This document shows, one piece after another, positions 23,201 through 33,787 of a stretch of DNA of 64,000 nucleotides. Position 1 is the first letter of the stretch; every line of letters starts with the position of its first letter. The notes below the pieces were generated by a model. That model worked only from the letters and a program-made list of their open reading frames with translations. It was not told the origin of the DNA and searched no databases. This stretch comes from Sacculina carcini (lineage: Eukaryota > Arthropoda > Thecostraca > Sacculinidae), in the NCBI GenBank assembly GCA_916048095.2, contig OU696576.1, positions 457,001 to 521,000 of the forward strand, read 5' to 3'. The translations under genes were made by a program, and so were the position numbers.

Positions 23201-26200
23201 GATGCTGCAAGTGATGCAGTTTGTTTGGCTGTAATTCTATTTCGGTTCGACATTTGCTGTGCAGTGTTTAATTAAGCAGGCCGGCGTTAGCAAGCACTTA
23301 GAAGGTCGATAAATAACGGGGCTATCTCTGAGGATTTCACTTAATTTTCCTCGTTTCACCCCAGGGAGTTTCGTGTTCCACTTTTATTCAGCACAGTGGG
23401 TATCGCCTCTATAGTCAAGAATACGCGCTATGTAATGTGGACGATGCTGTACATAGTGACGTTGTAATTCAAAGGCTTTGCGAAGTTTGTTTACTCTTGT
23501 ACGACAACTCATTTCGGTGGGGTCCATTTGAGAGATGTTTGCGAGGAAGATGGTTGATTACTCGCTGTTACATCCGTTGAAGTGCGCTTGTGTGGGACTG
23601 CTCCACTTCCTCTCGCTCTGCCTCGGTTTATCCGAGTGCTTTTCCGGCCGGTGTGCCATACTACCCATTCTCCACATGTATCTTGTCGTGTACCGGATTC
23701 ATATGCTGCATCCTATCAGTGAGACACGTTCACGGTGGCGCATTATCATAAACTACTGTTATTTCACGTATATCACGTCGTATTCTGTCTGCTGCGATGT
23801 AGCTGCTTGTTTATCAGTGTGATATGTTTTACACCAACAAGGAGGTAACTCGTGGCTCGTGGTTCAATCGTAAATGACATCTGCTCTCTGCTGGCAATTT
23901 CACAGTGTTATTATTCTGCACGTCATTTGCGAGCTATAGTTTCTAGGGAATGATTTCTTTGAACACGTGTTTATACGAACATACTTCTGCCTGTTTTCAT
24001 GTATGCTAGATAACTAGTCTAATCTGAGCAGTGTGAGTCAGTGCCAACCATCTTGACACTGAATCAATGTCAAACAATTTAGTTTGTTCAGTTTTAGTTT
24101 ACAATTTAGTTTAGTTTAGTTCAGTTTTGTTCTCTTGTTTTGGACTTCATCATGTAAGTTTTGTCGGCTAGGGTATTTGTGCTGTTATTGCGAGGTGTCA
24201 AGTGTGTAATCTATCATTTATGTTGATTGTTAACAGCGGTTGTCGATTCAGCGTCTGTGAAATCGCCTTCGTCATGGCAAGCGTCTGTTACCACAATTCC
24301 TCCGTCAACAACGAGCACATTCAAACCGCCTCCGCCTCCACATTTCGTGTTCACCACTACCACAAGGACCACTTCTGTTTCCACTACTAAACTGACATCT
24401 ACCAGTTCCACAAGCAGGAGCTCCTCAGCGACGGCTCTCACTAGTACTGTAGCTAGTAAAAGATCATCGAGTGATGAAGCACGCTCGAGGGCGTCAGATT
24501 CTGCCAGTGCTCAGCATCGTCATATAGTGGTGTCTCGTCCCGTGCCGGACCGGGCATTCATTGAGACTCGAGAACATAGACACTCACAGGACGGTACACA
24601 GGAAGACATCACCGATATCCGACCTGCTGAGGAATTTTTCAGCAACACCAGCAACAATGCCGATCATGGCGAGCCGAACTTTTATGAGGAATCGGAGGAT
24701 CAGAGCTTCCAGCATGCTCCTACTCGCGCTCCACCATCATTTGTCGATCTTCCCGACGACGTGCGTGCTTCACTGTCAACTACACATTGTCAACCGGTGG
24801 AAGCTCGCCACGTCATGTGGAATTGGACGGCCGTTGGTCATACCGCCGTGCAGCCTTGCCCTGAGGGTACACGCGGTGCGGCGCTGTGGCGTTGTGAGTT
24901 GGTTACGGATGATGGTCTCGACGGAATGCCTCGTTGGCATCTGGATCCCGATCTGAGCGAATGCCGTTCGCGCTGGCTGGGTCAACTGGAGGTGCAGTTA
25001 AAGATGCGATCCAATGTTCTTAATGTGGCCGCGGGCTTGGCTGAGGTGACCGACGCTAACCGATTGTATGGCGGGGACTTGAACGTGGCCGTACGACTAA
25101 TCAATATTTTGCCTGCTCAGCTGAGTGGAGGTACTGATAGGAGCTTGCCACCTGTTCCTGCCGATCCAGAGCAGCGCGAGGCCGTGGTGGCCGAACTCAC
25201 TAAGACAGTGGTACGCTCGACCAGCAACCTCCTGGCTGATCGGCAGCGTGCTATGTGGTACGATCTTGAACGTCCGGAGCGCATGTCAGTGGCCACTTCA
25301 CTCCTACTCGGTATGGAGGAGAATGCGTTTTTGTTGGCCGCCAGTCTGTCTGAGGAGAAGTCAGTGATGCAATCTGGTGAGAATGTGGTGATGTCGGTGC
25401 ATCTTCTCAACACAGATTGGACCACAGGTCCAGCCAATTTTCCTTCAGTGGAAGAACGTCAACTACTGACGCATGTACATGACAGTATCAGCATCCCACG
25501 GGAGTCCTTACTGGCAAATGCTCACGGAAGTCGTGTCATGCTAGTCTTTCTCTCTTATGAAGGCATGGAATCGATTCTAAATCCTGACGATACTGTGATC
25601 CGTAACATTGGAGATAATGATAGCACGGGACGAGTGGTGGTGAATTCACGCATTGTGTCGGCTTCGCTGGGCAAAGGTCGTCATGTACAGCTACCTTCCC
25701 CTGCTACGATCACCTTGCGTCATCTCCGCACAGAAAACGTGACAAGGCCCCGATGTGTTTTCTGGGACTACACCATCAACCAGTGGTCTTCGCAGGGCTG
25801 CTCTGTCGTCCTCTCCAACACAACACACACTCGCTGCAGCTGCAACCATCTCACCAACTTTGCTGTTCTCATGGACATTGAGCGAGTACCGCTGTCAATA
25901 TCGGACGAAAGAGCACTTCAGATCATCACCTACGCTGGCTGCGGTGTATCCATTGTGTGTCTCGCTCTGGCCCTCGCCACGTTCCATCTCTTCAAAGGGC
26001 TCAAGGTGATAATGCACTTTATAAATTCTCTGAATCACACTGATCTATTATGATGCGCCCTTCAAATATCAATCAGTGATTTCCTTCTAAAATTCAAGTG
26101 AATATTGCGATGTTGGTTATACGTATTACAAAGGTGTTCTGTATGTTGTTTTGGTATAGGTACATTCAAAATATTGTTTATTCCTTAATACTTCAAACCA

Positions 26201-29200
26201 TTGTCTAATCTGTGATTATAAGGGTATTTTATTTCTGTGTATTTTTCCTCAAATTCCCCAGTGGATAACAAGGTGTTGTGTGTTGCAGTCGGATCGCACG
26301 TCGATTCACAAGAACCTCTGTTTTTGCCTGCTGGTCGGTGAGGTTATTTTCTTGGCCGGAATCAACCAAACTGAGCATGCGGTGATATGCGGCATAGTTG
26401 CGGGTCTTCTCCACTATTTCTTCCTGTGCGCTTTCGCCTGGATGTTCTTTGAAGGTCAGTGTCAACGTCCCGGTGCCGTGTCTTTCCAATTTATTCATTA
26501 TCTATAATTAAGTGCATATATCAGACGTTTATATATTACGTTTATTTATATTTCATGGGGTTGTTGTTTTTTTGCAGGATTTCAGCTGTATGTAATGTTG
26601 ATTGAGGTGTTTGAAACGGAGAGGTCGCGAATCCGCTGGTATTACTTGCTGGCTTACGGTATTCCAGCCATTATCGTGGCCGTGTCGTGTATTGTCGACC
26701 CGCGAAACTACGGCACCTTGGAATTCTGCTGGTTGCGAACTGACAACTATTTCATCTTCGCTTTCGTCGGTCCCGTTGTCATTGTGATTCTGGTGGGTTC
26801 GCGCCGGTGTCTCAAACTTTTGCAGTATCTTTGATGGCCGTTCAAACTTCAATAACTTGATTTATTCTTGAATCGTATATTGTAGCAGTAATGAGCCATA
26901 TGTTACCCCATGCAGATCAGTAGCCTCAGTAGGCAGTGAGTTTAAAGCGGTGGCAAAAGGAATTGCATGTTTCAAGTTTGTACTCACCTGTTTTGTGTAC
27001 TGTTTATCAGGCGAACCTGGTGTTTCTGGGCATGGCGGTGGTTATGATGTGGCGGCACTCAGTGGCCACGGTCACCATCAAGTCCAAGGACCAGTCTCGT
27101 CTCTCATCTGCCAAGTGAGTCTCCTCCATACCAGCCTCTCAGCGCTAACACATTGTTTCCTAATGGACCGGTGTTGGTGGTGGCGGTATGTACGTGGTTT
27201 CAAGCGTTCTTGTCAGAATATAGAACAACAGCCTGAACTGTGTTATCATCACAATTGAACGCAATATTTCCACTCACTCATGCACTCTTGTTGCGTCCTG
27301 GTGTCACAACACACGCTCTCACATCTCCATGTTGCTCGTTTCTGTCATGTCTTGTTTTTTCACCATCGATCTTCAATTTTTCTCTTTCATCGGGTCTGGT
27401 GTGGATTTTCGGTGGTGCAAGAATTTTGCCGTGTTTTAAATGCCACTTTCCAGCTTTTGGTATATTTTTGTTGTGTTTTTTCTAGTCGGCGAAATGAGAG
27501 TGCCCTCTCAATGAAAACCAAGGCTCATCTGTGAGTTTGTCATTTTTGTATTTGCTAATAACAAATGTTTATTCGCGACCGCCTGCCTTGTTTATGCATG
27601 CGCCTATTAATTTGGGGCATGCATGCATATTTTGCTGATATCATATGCTTTTCGTGTTTATAATGCTTTCATTTTAGGATTTATTTTGTATTTTCATTTT
27701 TGGAGCTTCACTATGTTATCTGTGCTTGCATCATTCATTTGGCCTATAATTGCATTGTATTTGCGCTTTCCCCGGCTCTTCTGCGCTTAACAATCACACT
27801 GAAGCACGTGATAGATTTGTTTGGACTTGTGATCATCTGTCGGCTTCATATCTGATTCATGCTGCGATTTGGCTTGCCTTTCCTCTGCAAGTTTGTCTCG
27901 TTGTTCATGGTTTCTATCGTTTTTGTAGTGATTGCCTCGCTATTTTGCTTGCGTATTTATTCTTGGAGTTTGAATGACAGAATTTGAGTGGTAGATCGCT
28001 GCTACGTGCTTGCGTTGTGATATACATCTACCATTCGTGCTTATTCATTTGTGTGTTGTGTGTTGCAGTGCGTGGATCCGCGGGGCAGTGGCTCTCGTGT
28101 TTCTGTTGGGACTCACCTGGGCTCTTGGACTGCTGTACATCAGTAAGAGAACGGTGGCCATCGCCTACGCTTTCACCATTCTCAACAGCCTGCAGGGACT
28201 GTTCATATTCTTCTTTCACTGCGTTCACAACAGCAAGGTGTGCACGCCGTCTCTCACTGATTACTCGCTGTCGTCTAACATGTACATTGGACTCAGCTCT
28301 CAATTCACTGTCTTCCATACTATAGGCTGTGTTGTGCTTGATGTGTTGTAGGCTCGGGCGGAGGTGTCTCGTCGAGTGAGCGCGTGGTGGAGGAGAACGT
28401 GCTTCTCGTCCGGGGATGACGACAGTTTCAGTCTGGGCAGTGGAGGCAGTGCGACCACGGCAGCTCGTCTCACAGCCGCTGCCGCTGGCAGAGCAGCCGT
28501 CAAGAACTCATATCTGGCCAACAGCTCATCCAACTCGCAACCGCTCACTCACACGAGCCAACTGAGCGGCGACTCGACGTCCGACCGCCACACATCGGCC
28601 ACTGTGGGTACCACTTTCAGCTTTCCATGTTTGTCTGTGCTGCCGCAAGGTGGTCATGTGCCTGTTGTCGATAATTCCCTGCAGCACCAGCACCGCTATT
28701 ACCGACCGCACCAGCAGCGCCACCACACACTCGACGGCCACTGCCGCAAGCAGAAGTTGGCAGAGTTGCCGAGAGAGGGCGGTGTTCACGAGTACGCAGA
28801 GCCGTACAGTCTTATGCCGTCGCTGCTGCCATCTGGCGAGCGTGGCGGCAATTATCTCTCTGCCGACAGCTCAGGTAGAGCACCAGCTGCCTGTTTGTCT
28901 GTCTGTCTGCACGGCGAGCACGCTTGATGCCGGTCATCGCTTGGCTTCACTGCTTCTTCCGTGTCCTGCCTCCCGTATTCCGCCTCATTTGGCCAGTGCA
29001 TGTGTCCTCGTTTGTCCGTTTACTGGGCGTAAATGCATCCGGCTCCTGCGCTACAGCATCCAGCTCCTGCCTTGAAGCTTGTAGTAATACCATGGATGCA
29101 TTATTGATAGCAGCTTTGTGTAGTTGTTTTGGAAATATGATGCTTATACAACACCATTATACAACAGCACTTGGGAAAAGATCACATCCTGCTCATTTAC

Positions 29201-30141
29201 GAGCTATTAGACGCTGATTGGTCGCCTTGTCATCACGGAGTCGCCTGATTGGCTGCAATTGTGCCACGTGACGACCGAGCCTGCTCATTGGCTGAACGGG
29301 TGTGTCGTCATGGCTGTAGACGATTTTGATTGGTTCAGAACTTTTGACGTCACTCAAGCTGTGACGTCATCCAAGGACTTTGTATTGTTTGCATTATCAC
29401 GCATGTTGCACGATGCTTATTGTGAACGTATGCAGTATTGCGGCCGCTTTGCATCTTGTCATCATGTCGTGTGTTGAAAAGACGCTCATGCACCTGCATG
29501 CTTGTCATGTTTGCGTAATATTCGCTCAGTTTGGGATAGCGCGTGCTTTCTGTTCCAATGATAACTGTTCGTGTGTATTATAGCTTTCTTGAATAAGGCT
29601 TGCAGTTAATGACAAGTTTGTTAATTTATTCTGACGATTACTTGCTTGTTCATTGGCTAAGATTAGCCCAGCGCAAATATTTTCAGGAAATTAATCCGAA
29701 AAGAATTGCATGCGCTGTTTTAACCCATGCTGCTTTGTTGTGTTAATTGTCTGTTTCTGTGTTGAAAGTTTCGCTGGATGAGTGATGATCATGATGCGTG
29801 TGTTTGTAGCAGCAGCAGTATATAGCGAGTGTTTGGAGCCAGCAAGGTCAGTCGTGGAGCCGGCGGCCGCCGATCAGTGCATGTGGCAGTGTCCGCGGCT
29901 CACTGCGCACGTGTCGACCTCTGGCAGGAGGCCAGCAGGCGACAGGCGCGGCCGCCGTCACCGCGTCCGTCATGCGTGACAGAAAGGTGACAAAAACGAC
30001 GCACATGTACGCATTAACACACAGTGTGACGCACACGTACGCGCACAAATTTTCTCAGTGTTTCATTGAAAATACCCTGCAAGCTGTTGATTAGCAGCAA
30101 AATACATTTGACAAATGCCGATCAATTATGAAGACGTTTGA

Positions 30142-30224
<83 letters not shown>

Positions 30225-30901
30225 GGCAGACTTGTAGTTTGAGGTCGGCATCTCGCAGTGCTGTACCAGTGGCTGCCTATGGTTCCCAGTGCGTGACGTC
30301 TGTGTCTCCGTGTGGCCACATGTCGAGGCCGCCTGGCTGCGGCACAGTCGCCATGCACTCGCTAAACGACTCACTGGTGCGACATCCCGACTTCTTCGTC
30401 GTCTACAATCAGCAACAGCAGAGATGTTGCGGTCATTATTCTGTGGACGGCAGCGAGCCGGTCTACGAGGAGATCGACCGCGACCTCGCCTCGCATCACC
30501 AACATCTTCAACATCTCCATCATCTCCAGCAGCAACAGCAGCAGCGCTTGTTGCAACATCAGCAGCACTTGGCTCGTGTTGACGTCGGCGGCGAGGCGAT
30601 CTGCGAGGACGACTTGTTGCGACAGAGCGACATCTCGCGCCAGAGCTCGCGCAGTTACGGCGACTCGCGTCCTCTCATCCCTTATGCCGGCTCGACAGCG
30701 GCTGCGCCTCTCTGCGAGTCGAACCTGCGCCATTTTGACCGACATCAGGTTCTGGCCGATCTTCAGCAGTTGGAACAGTTGAGTCCTCATCTGCTGGCGT
30801 CCGTCTCCTCGTCGACTTCTACAGCAACCCCGGCAGTCTCGGCCACCGTGTTGACTGGGGGTCAGAGGTCGTGGTCGGAGCAATCTGCTCATGCCGTGTG
30901 A
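16792..30901 (+). CDS. Cirl: Latrophilin/CIRL adhesion GPCR, gene 1 (multi-exon, 5' partial)
   Basis: Plasma-membrane class B2 (adhesion) GPCR of the latrophilin family. Exons read from splice sites and phase: 16792-16987, 22689-22795, 24237-26005, 26289-26454, 26578-26792, 27011-27114, 27486-27530, 28069-28237, 28352-28874, possibly 29810-29846, then a last exon from about 30259 to the stop at 30899-30901. Every junction up to 28352 joins in frame. Domain order is rhamnose-binding lectin, Ser/Thr/Pro-rich stalk, hormone-receptor motif (HRM), GAIN with GPS, seven membrane segments, and a long cytoplasmic tail. There is no olfactomedin domain, as in invertebrate CIRL. The first visible exon needs one base from an upstream exon, so the signal-peptide exon is missing from this model. 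Family role: autoproteolysed receptor for synaptic adhesion and mechanosensation; known ligands such as teneurins cannot be inferred here. A tandem paralog lies 4.6 kb downstream. Confidence 0.95.
17967..19215. mobile_element. hAT-type MITE, family A copy 1, about 1.25 kb
   Basis: Terminal inverted repeats start TAGGGCTGTCAAAA, with a perfect 8-bp target duplication GTTATGAC at 17959-17966 and 19216-19223. It has no transposase and many subterminal copies of AGGTTACTTTTT. It lies in the gene 1 intron between the two lectin exons. The 8-bp duplication and terminal sequence place it in the hAT superfamily. Confidence 0.88.
19224..21511. other. Gene 1 lectin intron, unannotated part
   Basis: Continuation of the intron between 16987 and 22689. 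It contains (TG)n runs and no recognised exon or element apart from the MITEs listed. The intron parts 16988-17958 and 21797-22688 likewise show nothing recognisable. Confidence 0.6.
21520..21788. mobile_element. Short hAT-type MITE (about 270 bp)
   Basis: The left end is CAGTGGTTCTCAACATTTG and the right end is the reverse complement of CAGTGGCTCTTAACG. Flanking 8-mers GTATATAG and GTACATAC agree at 6 of 8 positions, as expected for an aged duplication. It lies in the gene 1 lectin intron. Confidence 0.7.
22689..22795 (+). CDS. Cirl: Gene 1 exon: C-terminal half of rhamnose-binding lectin domain
   Basis: The acceptor is TTTGTCTAG and the donor is CCCG|GTGAGC; it enters in phase 2 and leaves in phase 1. 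It encodes [11 protein letters not shown] and [18 protein letters not shown], the conserved end of the latrophilin lectin domain (the family pattern is FGDPCPGTxKYLEVxYxC). The outgoing G completes an Ala codon with CG at 24237. Three copies of an 11-bp TGATTTTCATT unit sit just upstream, at about 22619-22650. Confidence 0.95.
22796..24236. other. Gene 1 intron between lectin and large exon
   Basis: 1.4 kb with nothing recognised. It has a T-rich TTTAGTTTAG low-complexity patch at about 24075-24130 and an ordinary acceptor TTAACAG. Confidence 0.7.
24237..26005 (+). CDS. Cirl: Gene 1 large exon: Ser/Thr-rich stalk, HRM, GAIN, GPS and TM1
   Basis: About 590 codons, open throughout. 24237-24480 encodes a Ser/Thr/Pro-rich, probably O-glycosylated stalk; 24480-24775 is acidic and polar. 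About 24780-24975 is the HRM: spaced Cys and Trp from HCQPVE to DLSEC. 24980-25850 is GAIN. The GPS reads [16 protein letters not shown] then CSCNHLTNF; autoproteolysis is expected between Leu and Thr (25852/25853). The new N-terminus TNFAVLMD is the classical tethered agonist. TM1 lies at about 25917-25990 ([18 protein letters not shown]). The donor is AAG|GTGATA in phase 0; the frame stays open for 15 codons into the intron, so the splice site rather than the stop defines the end. Confidence 0.95.
26289..26454 (+). CDS. Cirl: Gene 1 exon: ICL1, TM2, ECL1 and most of TM3
   Basis: The acceptor is GTTGCAG and the donor is GAAG|GTCAGT, phase 0 to 1, 166 nt. It encodes [11 protein letters not shown], the conserved latrophilin first intracellular loop. 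TM2 follows ([11 protein letters not shown]), then NQTEHAVIC with the TM3 disulfide cysteine, then [15 protein letters not shown]. The paralog has an exon of identical length at 39363-39528. Similarity to the paralog continues for about 30 bp into the following intron. Confidence 0.95.
26578..26792 (+). CDS. Cirl: Gene 1 exon: end of TM3, TM4, ECL2 and start of TM5
   Basis: 215 nt, phase 1 to 0, after a TTTTTTTGCAG acceptor. It encodes [12 protein letters not shown], then ICL2 (RSRIRWYY), TM4 ([17 protein letters not shown]), ECL2 with FCWLR carrying the cysteine that pairs with TM3, and [15 protein letters not shown] starting TM5. All landmarks are conserved in latrophilins. Confidence 0.95.
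27011..27114 (+). CDS. Cirl: Gene 1 exon: rest of TM5 and ICL3
   Basis: 104 nt, phase 0 to 2. It encodes [16 protein letters not shown], completing TM5, then a basic third intracellular loop ([14 protein letters not shown]). The acceptor is TTTATCAG and the donor is CCAA|GTGAGT. The paralog exon 40229-40332 has the same length and phase. Confidence 0.93.
27486..27530 (+). CDS. Cirl: Gene 1 small exon: ICL3 end
   Basis: A 45-nt exon between a pyrimidine-rich TTTTCTAG acceptor and CATCT|GTGAGT. It encodes [15 protein letters not shown], a charged loop leading into TM6. Phase 2 to 2 fits both neighbours. The paralog has a 45-nt exon at the same position (40509-40553), which supports the call despite its size. 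Confidence 0.9.
28069..28237 (+). CDS. Cirl: Gene 1 exon: TM6, ECL3 and TM7
   Basis: 169 nt, phase 2 to 0. It encodes [20 protein letters not shown], with the TM6 Leu-Leu-Gly-Leu-Thr-Trp motif of adhesion GPCRs. After a short loop, TM7 reads [20 protein letters not shown]. It ends VHNSK before GTGTGC. The family identity is unambiguous. Confidence 0.95.
28352..28874 (+). CDS. Cirl: Gene 1 exon: proximal cytoplasmic tail
   Basis: It starts after TGTTGTAG with [20 protein letters not shown], matching the basic membrane-proximal tail of latrophilins, then becomes Ser/Ala/His-rich. The proposed donor is CTCAG|GTAGAG at 28874/28875 in phase 1; without it the frame runs on to a stop at 28925-28927. 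The first 217 nt are about 98% identical to the paralog exon at 42404, with the high identity starting exactly at the splice acceptor. Confidence 0.85.
29810..29846 (+). CDS. Cirl: Possible 37-nt micro-exon of the gene 1 tail
   Basis: The sequence GTTTGTAG, 37 nt, then GTCAGT can be read as an acceptor, exon and donor. It would accept phase 1 from 28874 and leave phase 2, fitting an acceptor at 30258/30259. It encodes roughly [12 protein letters not shown]. Only phase and splice motifs support it, with no homology, so it may be fortuitous. A direct join to an acceptor near 30272 is an alternative that also keeps phase. Confidence 0.3.
30151..30224 (+). repeat. Compound (TA)n(TG)n microsatellite before the gene 1 terminal exon
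   Basis: (TA)n at 30151-30199 continues directly into (TG)n at 30200-30224, ending close to the candidate splice acceptors of the last exon. Length variation here would change acceptor context. Confidence 0.95.
30259..30901 (+). CDS. Cirl: Gene 1 terminal exon: His/Gln-rich C-terminal tail
   Basis: An open frame ends at TGA 30899-30901. It is coding-like: non-repetitive, with a G/C-rich third position (for example [20 protein letters not shown]). It includes [34 protein letters not shown], a His/Leu/Gln-rich stretch from CAG/CAA repeats, and SRPLIPY. The size and polar nature match long latrophilin tails that bind scaffold proteins, though I see no canonical PDZ ligand at the end (QSAHAV). 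The exact 5' boundary is uncertain: acceptor candidates end at 30229, 30258 and 30272. A compound (AT)n(GT)n tract lies immediately upstream. Confidence 0.8.
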
Positions 30902-30957
30902 GGTCATGATCCTGCCGTGTGAGGTCGTGATCCTGCCGTGTGAGGTCGTGATCCTGC
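30893..30957 (+). repeat. 21-bp tandem repeat spanning the gene 1 stop codon
   Basis: Three copies of TGCCGTGTGAGGTCGTGATCC, the first with one substitution. The stop TGA lies in the first unit, so the repeat begins within the last codons of the receptor and runs into the 3' UTR. Confidence 0.85.
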
Positions 30958-31066
30958 CTCAGTCAGTCAGTCAGTGTGCTAGCGAGTGGAGAATATATTG
31001 TGCACCAATCATTTCAGTCAGATGCTGTTGTTTGATATGTGTCGATGTTGGTGCCATGTGTGTGTT

Positions 31067-31070
<4 letters not shown>

Positions 31071-31129
<59 letters not shown>
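31071..31129 (+). repeat. (TG)n microsatellite in the gene 1 3' UTR
   Basis: A perfect run of about 59 bp, 170 bp after the stop codon. Confidence 0.95.
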
Positions 31130-31130
<1 letters not shown>

Positions 31131-31543
31131 CCCAGTCAACTGTCAGTGGCTGTCAGTGTTTTTTATTATTAAGCGACGTGGTTTTGTTGTGATACTGTTC
31201 TTGCTCAAAAACTGTCTGTATGCCACCGAGTGTCAGTGGTTTCCAACTACTCTTTCTCTCTGTCTGTATGTGTGTGTCTGTGTGTGTGTGTGGACATGCA
31301 TACCTGTCAAAAACTGATGTATTATATGATGTGGTATAATCTGTGTACACTGTTTGAACCTGTGTTAAGCCAAGATTATTCACCACAGTTATTATTATTG
31401 GTGGTGAACGTTGTGAACTGAACTGCTTCGCGCACATTTTCGTGTTTTTGTTTTGTTTTGTTTTGTGTGTGCTGAACTTGTTGATCTGTGATATTCCGCT
31501 TCTCAATGTATTTATATGTGCTCAATTTACATTCTGAACAATT

Positions 31544-31549
31544 AATAAA
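31544..31549 (+). promoter_or_regulatory. Polyadenylation signal AATAAA (gene 1)
   Basis: A canonical hexamer about 640 bp after the gene 1 stop, in AT-rich sequence. It is assigned to gene 1 by position only. Confidence 0.5.
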
Positions 31550-31978
31550 TGTTCCGAATCGTGATTATGTTTTCTCATATAAACACATTTGTACAGGATC
31601 AATTAACTTGATCAGGACATTTCTAGAAGTACAGTCGGCACAATCGTCTCACAATAGATGAAACATTTCTTCAATGGTATTGTTATTATCAGTTTTGGAT
31701 TTGCTCGTTTTTTCATGTCTGTCGCACTCACTTCAATCGCACCACTGTTTCACGAAAATTCACTGATAGGTTCTATGACGAGCAGTAATGAAAAACAGCC
31801 CTTTTATCGTACTCAAATGCCAGCAGTCTAAAAGTACCAACGGCACGCACCTCAAATGAATGTATTCTGAAAGCCAGCATTTACTGACTGTTTCGAACTG
31901 CGCCAAATCGCCAAATTGATTAGTATGAAATTATTCACAAGATGCAAAGCTGAGCCTTGCGAAGACATTGTTTATGCC

Positions 31979-32369
31979 AGTGTTTCTTGTTATGGCCCCC
32001 ATCATTGTGAGTCATTGTGGTCTCCCAGAAACAGTCCGTGGTCCTCCTAGAAGTGCTTGTGGGTTCATTCACACATGTATTGTCGCGTCGTGACTTCACC
32101 AGAGCTCATGTACATCGAGGAATATTTCCACTGACCATCAAAACAACGCCACGATCTTGCGTACGGTAAGCACGCAAACATCGGCGGATCACAAGATTGA
32201 AATGTACAACGAGGAAAATACTGATCGAATAAACTGTTTCAACTTTTATTTTTTGTGACCCTGAGAAAATATGGCGGCCACCCCTTTTTTAAATTTGGTT
32301 CTGCGGTCCCTCAAATGAACCCCATGGCCGTCAAAGGAGCCATATGGCCCGCGTTGAGAAACTATTGTC
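31979..32369. mobile_element. Degenerate hAT-like element
   Basis: The left end CAGTGTTTCTTGTTATGGCC resembles the reverse complement of the right end (CAATAGTTTCTCAACGCGGGCC). No clean target duplication is visible. The right third carries the phrase 'ggtccctcaaatgaacccc', typical of hAT MITE ends near terminal repeats. Confidence 0.4.
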
Positions 32370-33471
32370 TTGACTACCATTTTGTACGTGTGTGTATGTG
32401 TGTGAGTCTGTGTCTCTGTCTGTGTGTGTTGTGTTACGAGTCATTGTATGCACCAACAAGCAGATTCAGTAGCCGTAACATGCGATTCAGCGTAGGTATT
32501 GCGAATTGGCTCGTCACCGCAGCACAATGAACAATTCGGACCAGCATCTGACTGTGCTGCTTTCTATCACTCATTGGCTGACTGGTACATAACACTGGTG
32601 CCGTCGACTCACTGGCTGACTATGTTGAGACATTTGAGTTTCGGTGGTCGTTGACGTGGTACCTGGCTGCATCAAACAGGTGAGTGTTAGACACTGCCAT
32701 TTCTCAACCAGCCGTTGCAATTTATCAATGAGAATTTGCAATGCATATACAGCGTACACGCTCACATAGTTTCAATGCTTTATACCGAATTTGATTATGT
32801 AAGGTTTAATTAGTGGAATTACATTTGAGCATGTATTATTTGATTCTCAATCGTCTCGTGGAATTGAATCTTCAGTGGTCCTAACACTCGGCTAACACTA
32901 ATACATTTACATACAACTCAAGTGAGGCTTATTTTCTGTGTTGTTTGTGCGGTGCAGCCAATCAATGAACTTTTAAAACTATCATTAAATCATTATAGTA
33001 TTTTGATGGATATAGTGAAATTATCCGGCGTACCAAGCGGAAAAAATCTGAGACTTTCGGCATATTTTACTTGCATTTGTTTCTATTTGTGTATAAGTAA
33101 CTTATAAGTCACTTGTAAGTCACTTGTAGGTACACAGACATACAAAAACACGGACGCATACTACATGGATATGAAGTATTCATTCAAAAGAACTTTTACG
33201 TGTTCACGTAGACAACGCCAATTCGAAAGATGTAAATATCGATGCAAAATGATGCGTTTTCGAATAAGCCCAGGACATCATCAGGAGAGTAGAGTTGCGG
33301 AATAACCTATGTAATGCAAACGTGCGATCGTTCAGACAACGAAATGCTCGAAATCCGCCGGAATATGAGCTTCGAACTGGGACTGATTGATAACATAGAA
33401 AATAAAGCTGTTTTATAATGAAGGCGTCTTAGTTGAGAAAATACGGTCGTTTTTACAAGTCTTCGCTACTA

Positions 33472-33787
33472 CGAGGATCGTTCCAAAAGTAATGCCTCCT
33501 ATTTTTAACTCCGCCACAAATAATTGCAAGAAGTTGAAATTTACACCATATTCGGCTTCGCTGAATGTCAATGGGTGCATTCGCTTGCTTGTGACGAAAT
33601 TCAATGACGCATCTCTGCTTCTGACGAGTCACCATGACAAACTATTTTTGTCAAAATGTCATGTCGTGAATATTTGCAATATGAAAATGAAAATGTCTGC
33701 ATATGCTGGTAACAGGTGAATCATAATATGGTGTAAATTTCAATTTCCTCCAATTATTTGGGGCGGAGATATTTGGAACGAACCTCA
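33472..33787. mobile_element. mariner-derived MITE with long inverted repeats
   Basis: Ends CGAGGATCGTTCCAAAAGTA and the reverse complement TGAGGTTCGTTCCAAATATC are bordered by TA dinucleotides (33470-33471, 33788-33789), the Tc1/mariner target. The inverted arms stay similar for about 85 bp each (both contain GTTGAAATTTACACCATATT or a close variant). The 316-bp length leaves no room for a transposase. Confidence 0.8.

Larger units (their letters stand above)
30902..31570 (+). other. Probable 3' UTR of gene 1 with poly(A) signal
   Basis: After the stop codon the sequence has a 21-bp triplication, a (TG)n run at 31071-31129 and a T-rich stretch. A perfect AATAAA sits at 31544-31549 and is the first one I noticed after the stop. 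The transcript end is inferred, not seen. Confidence 0.55.
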
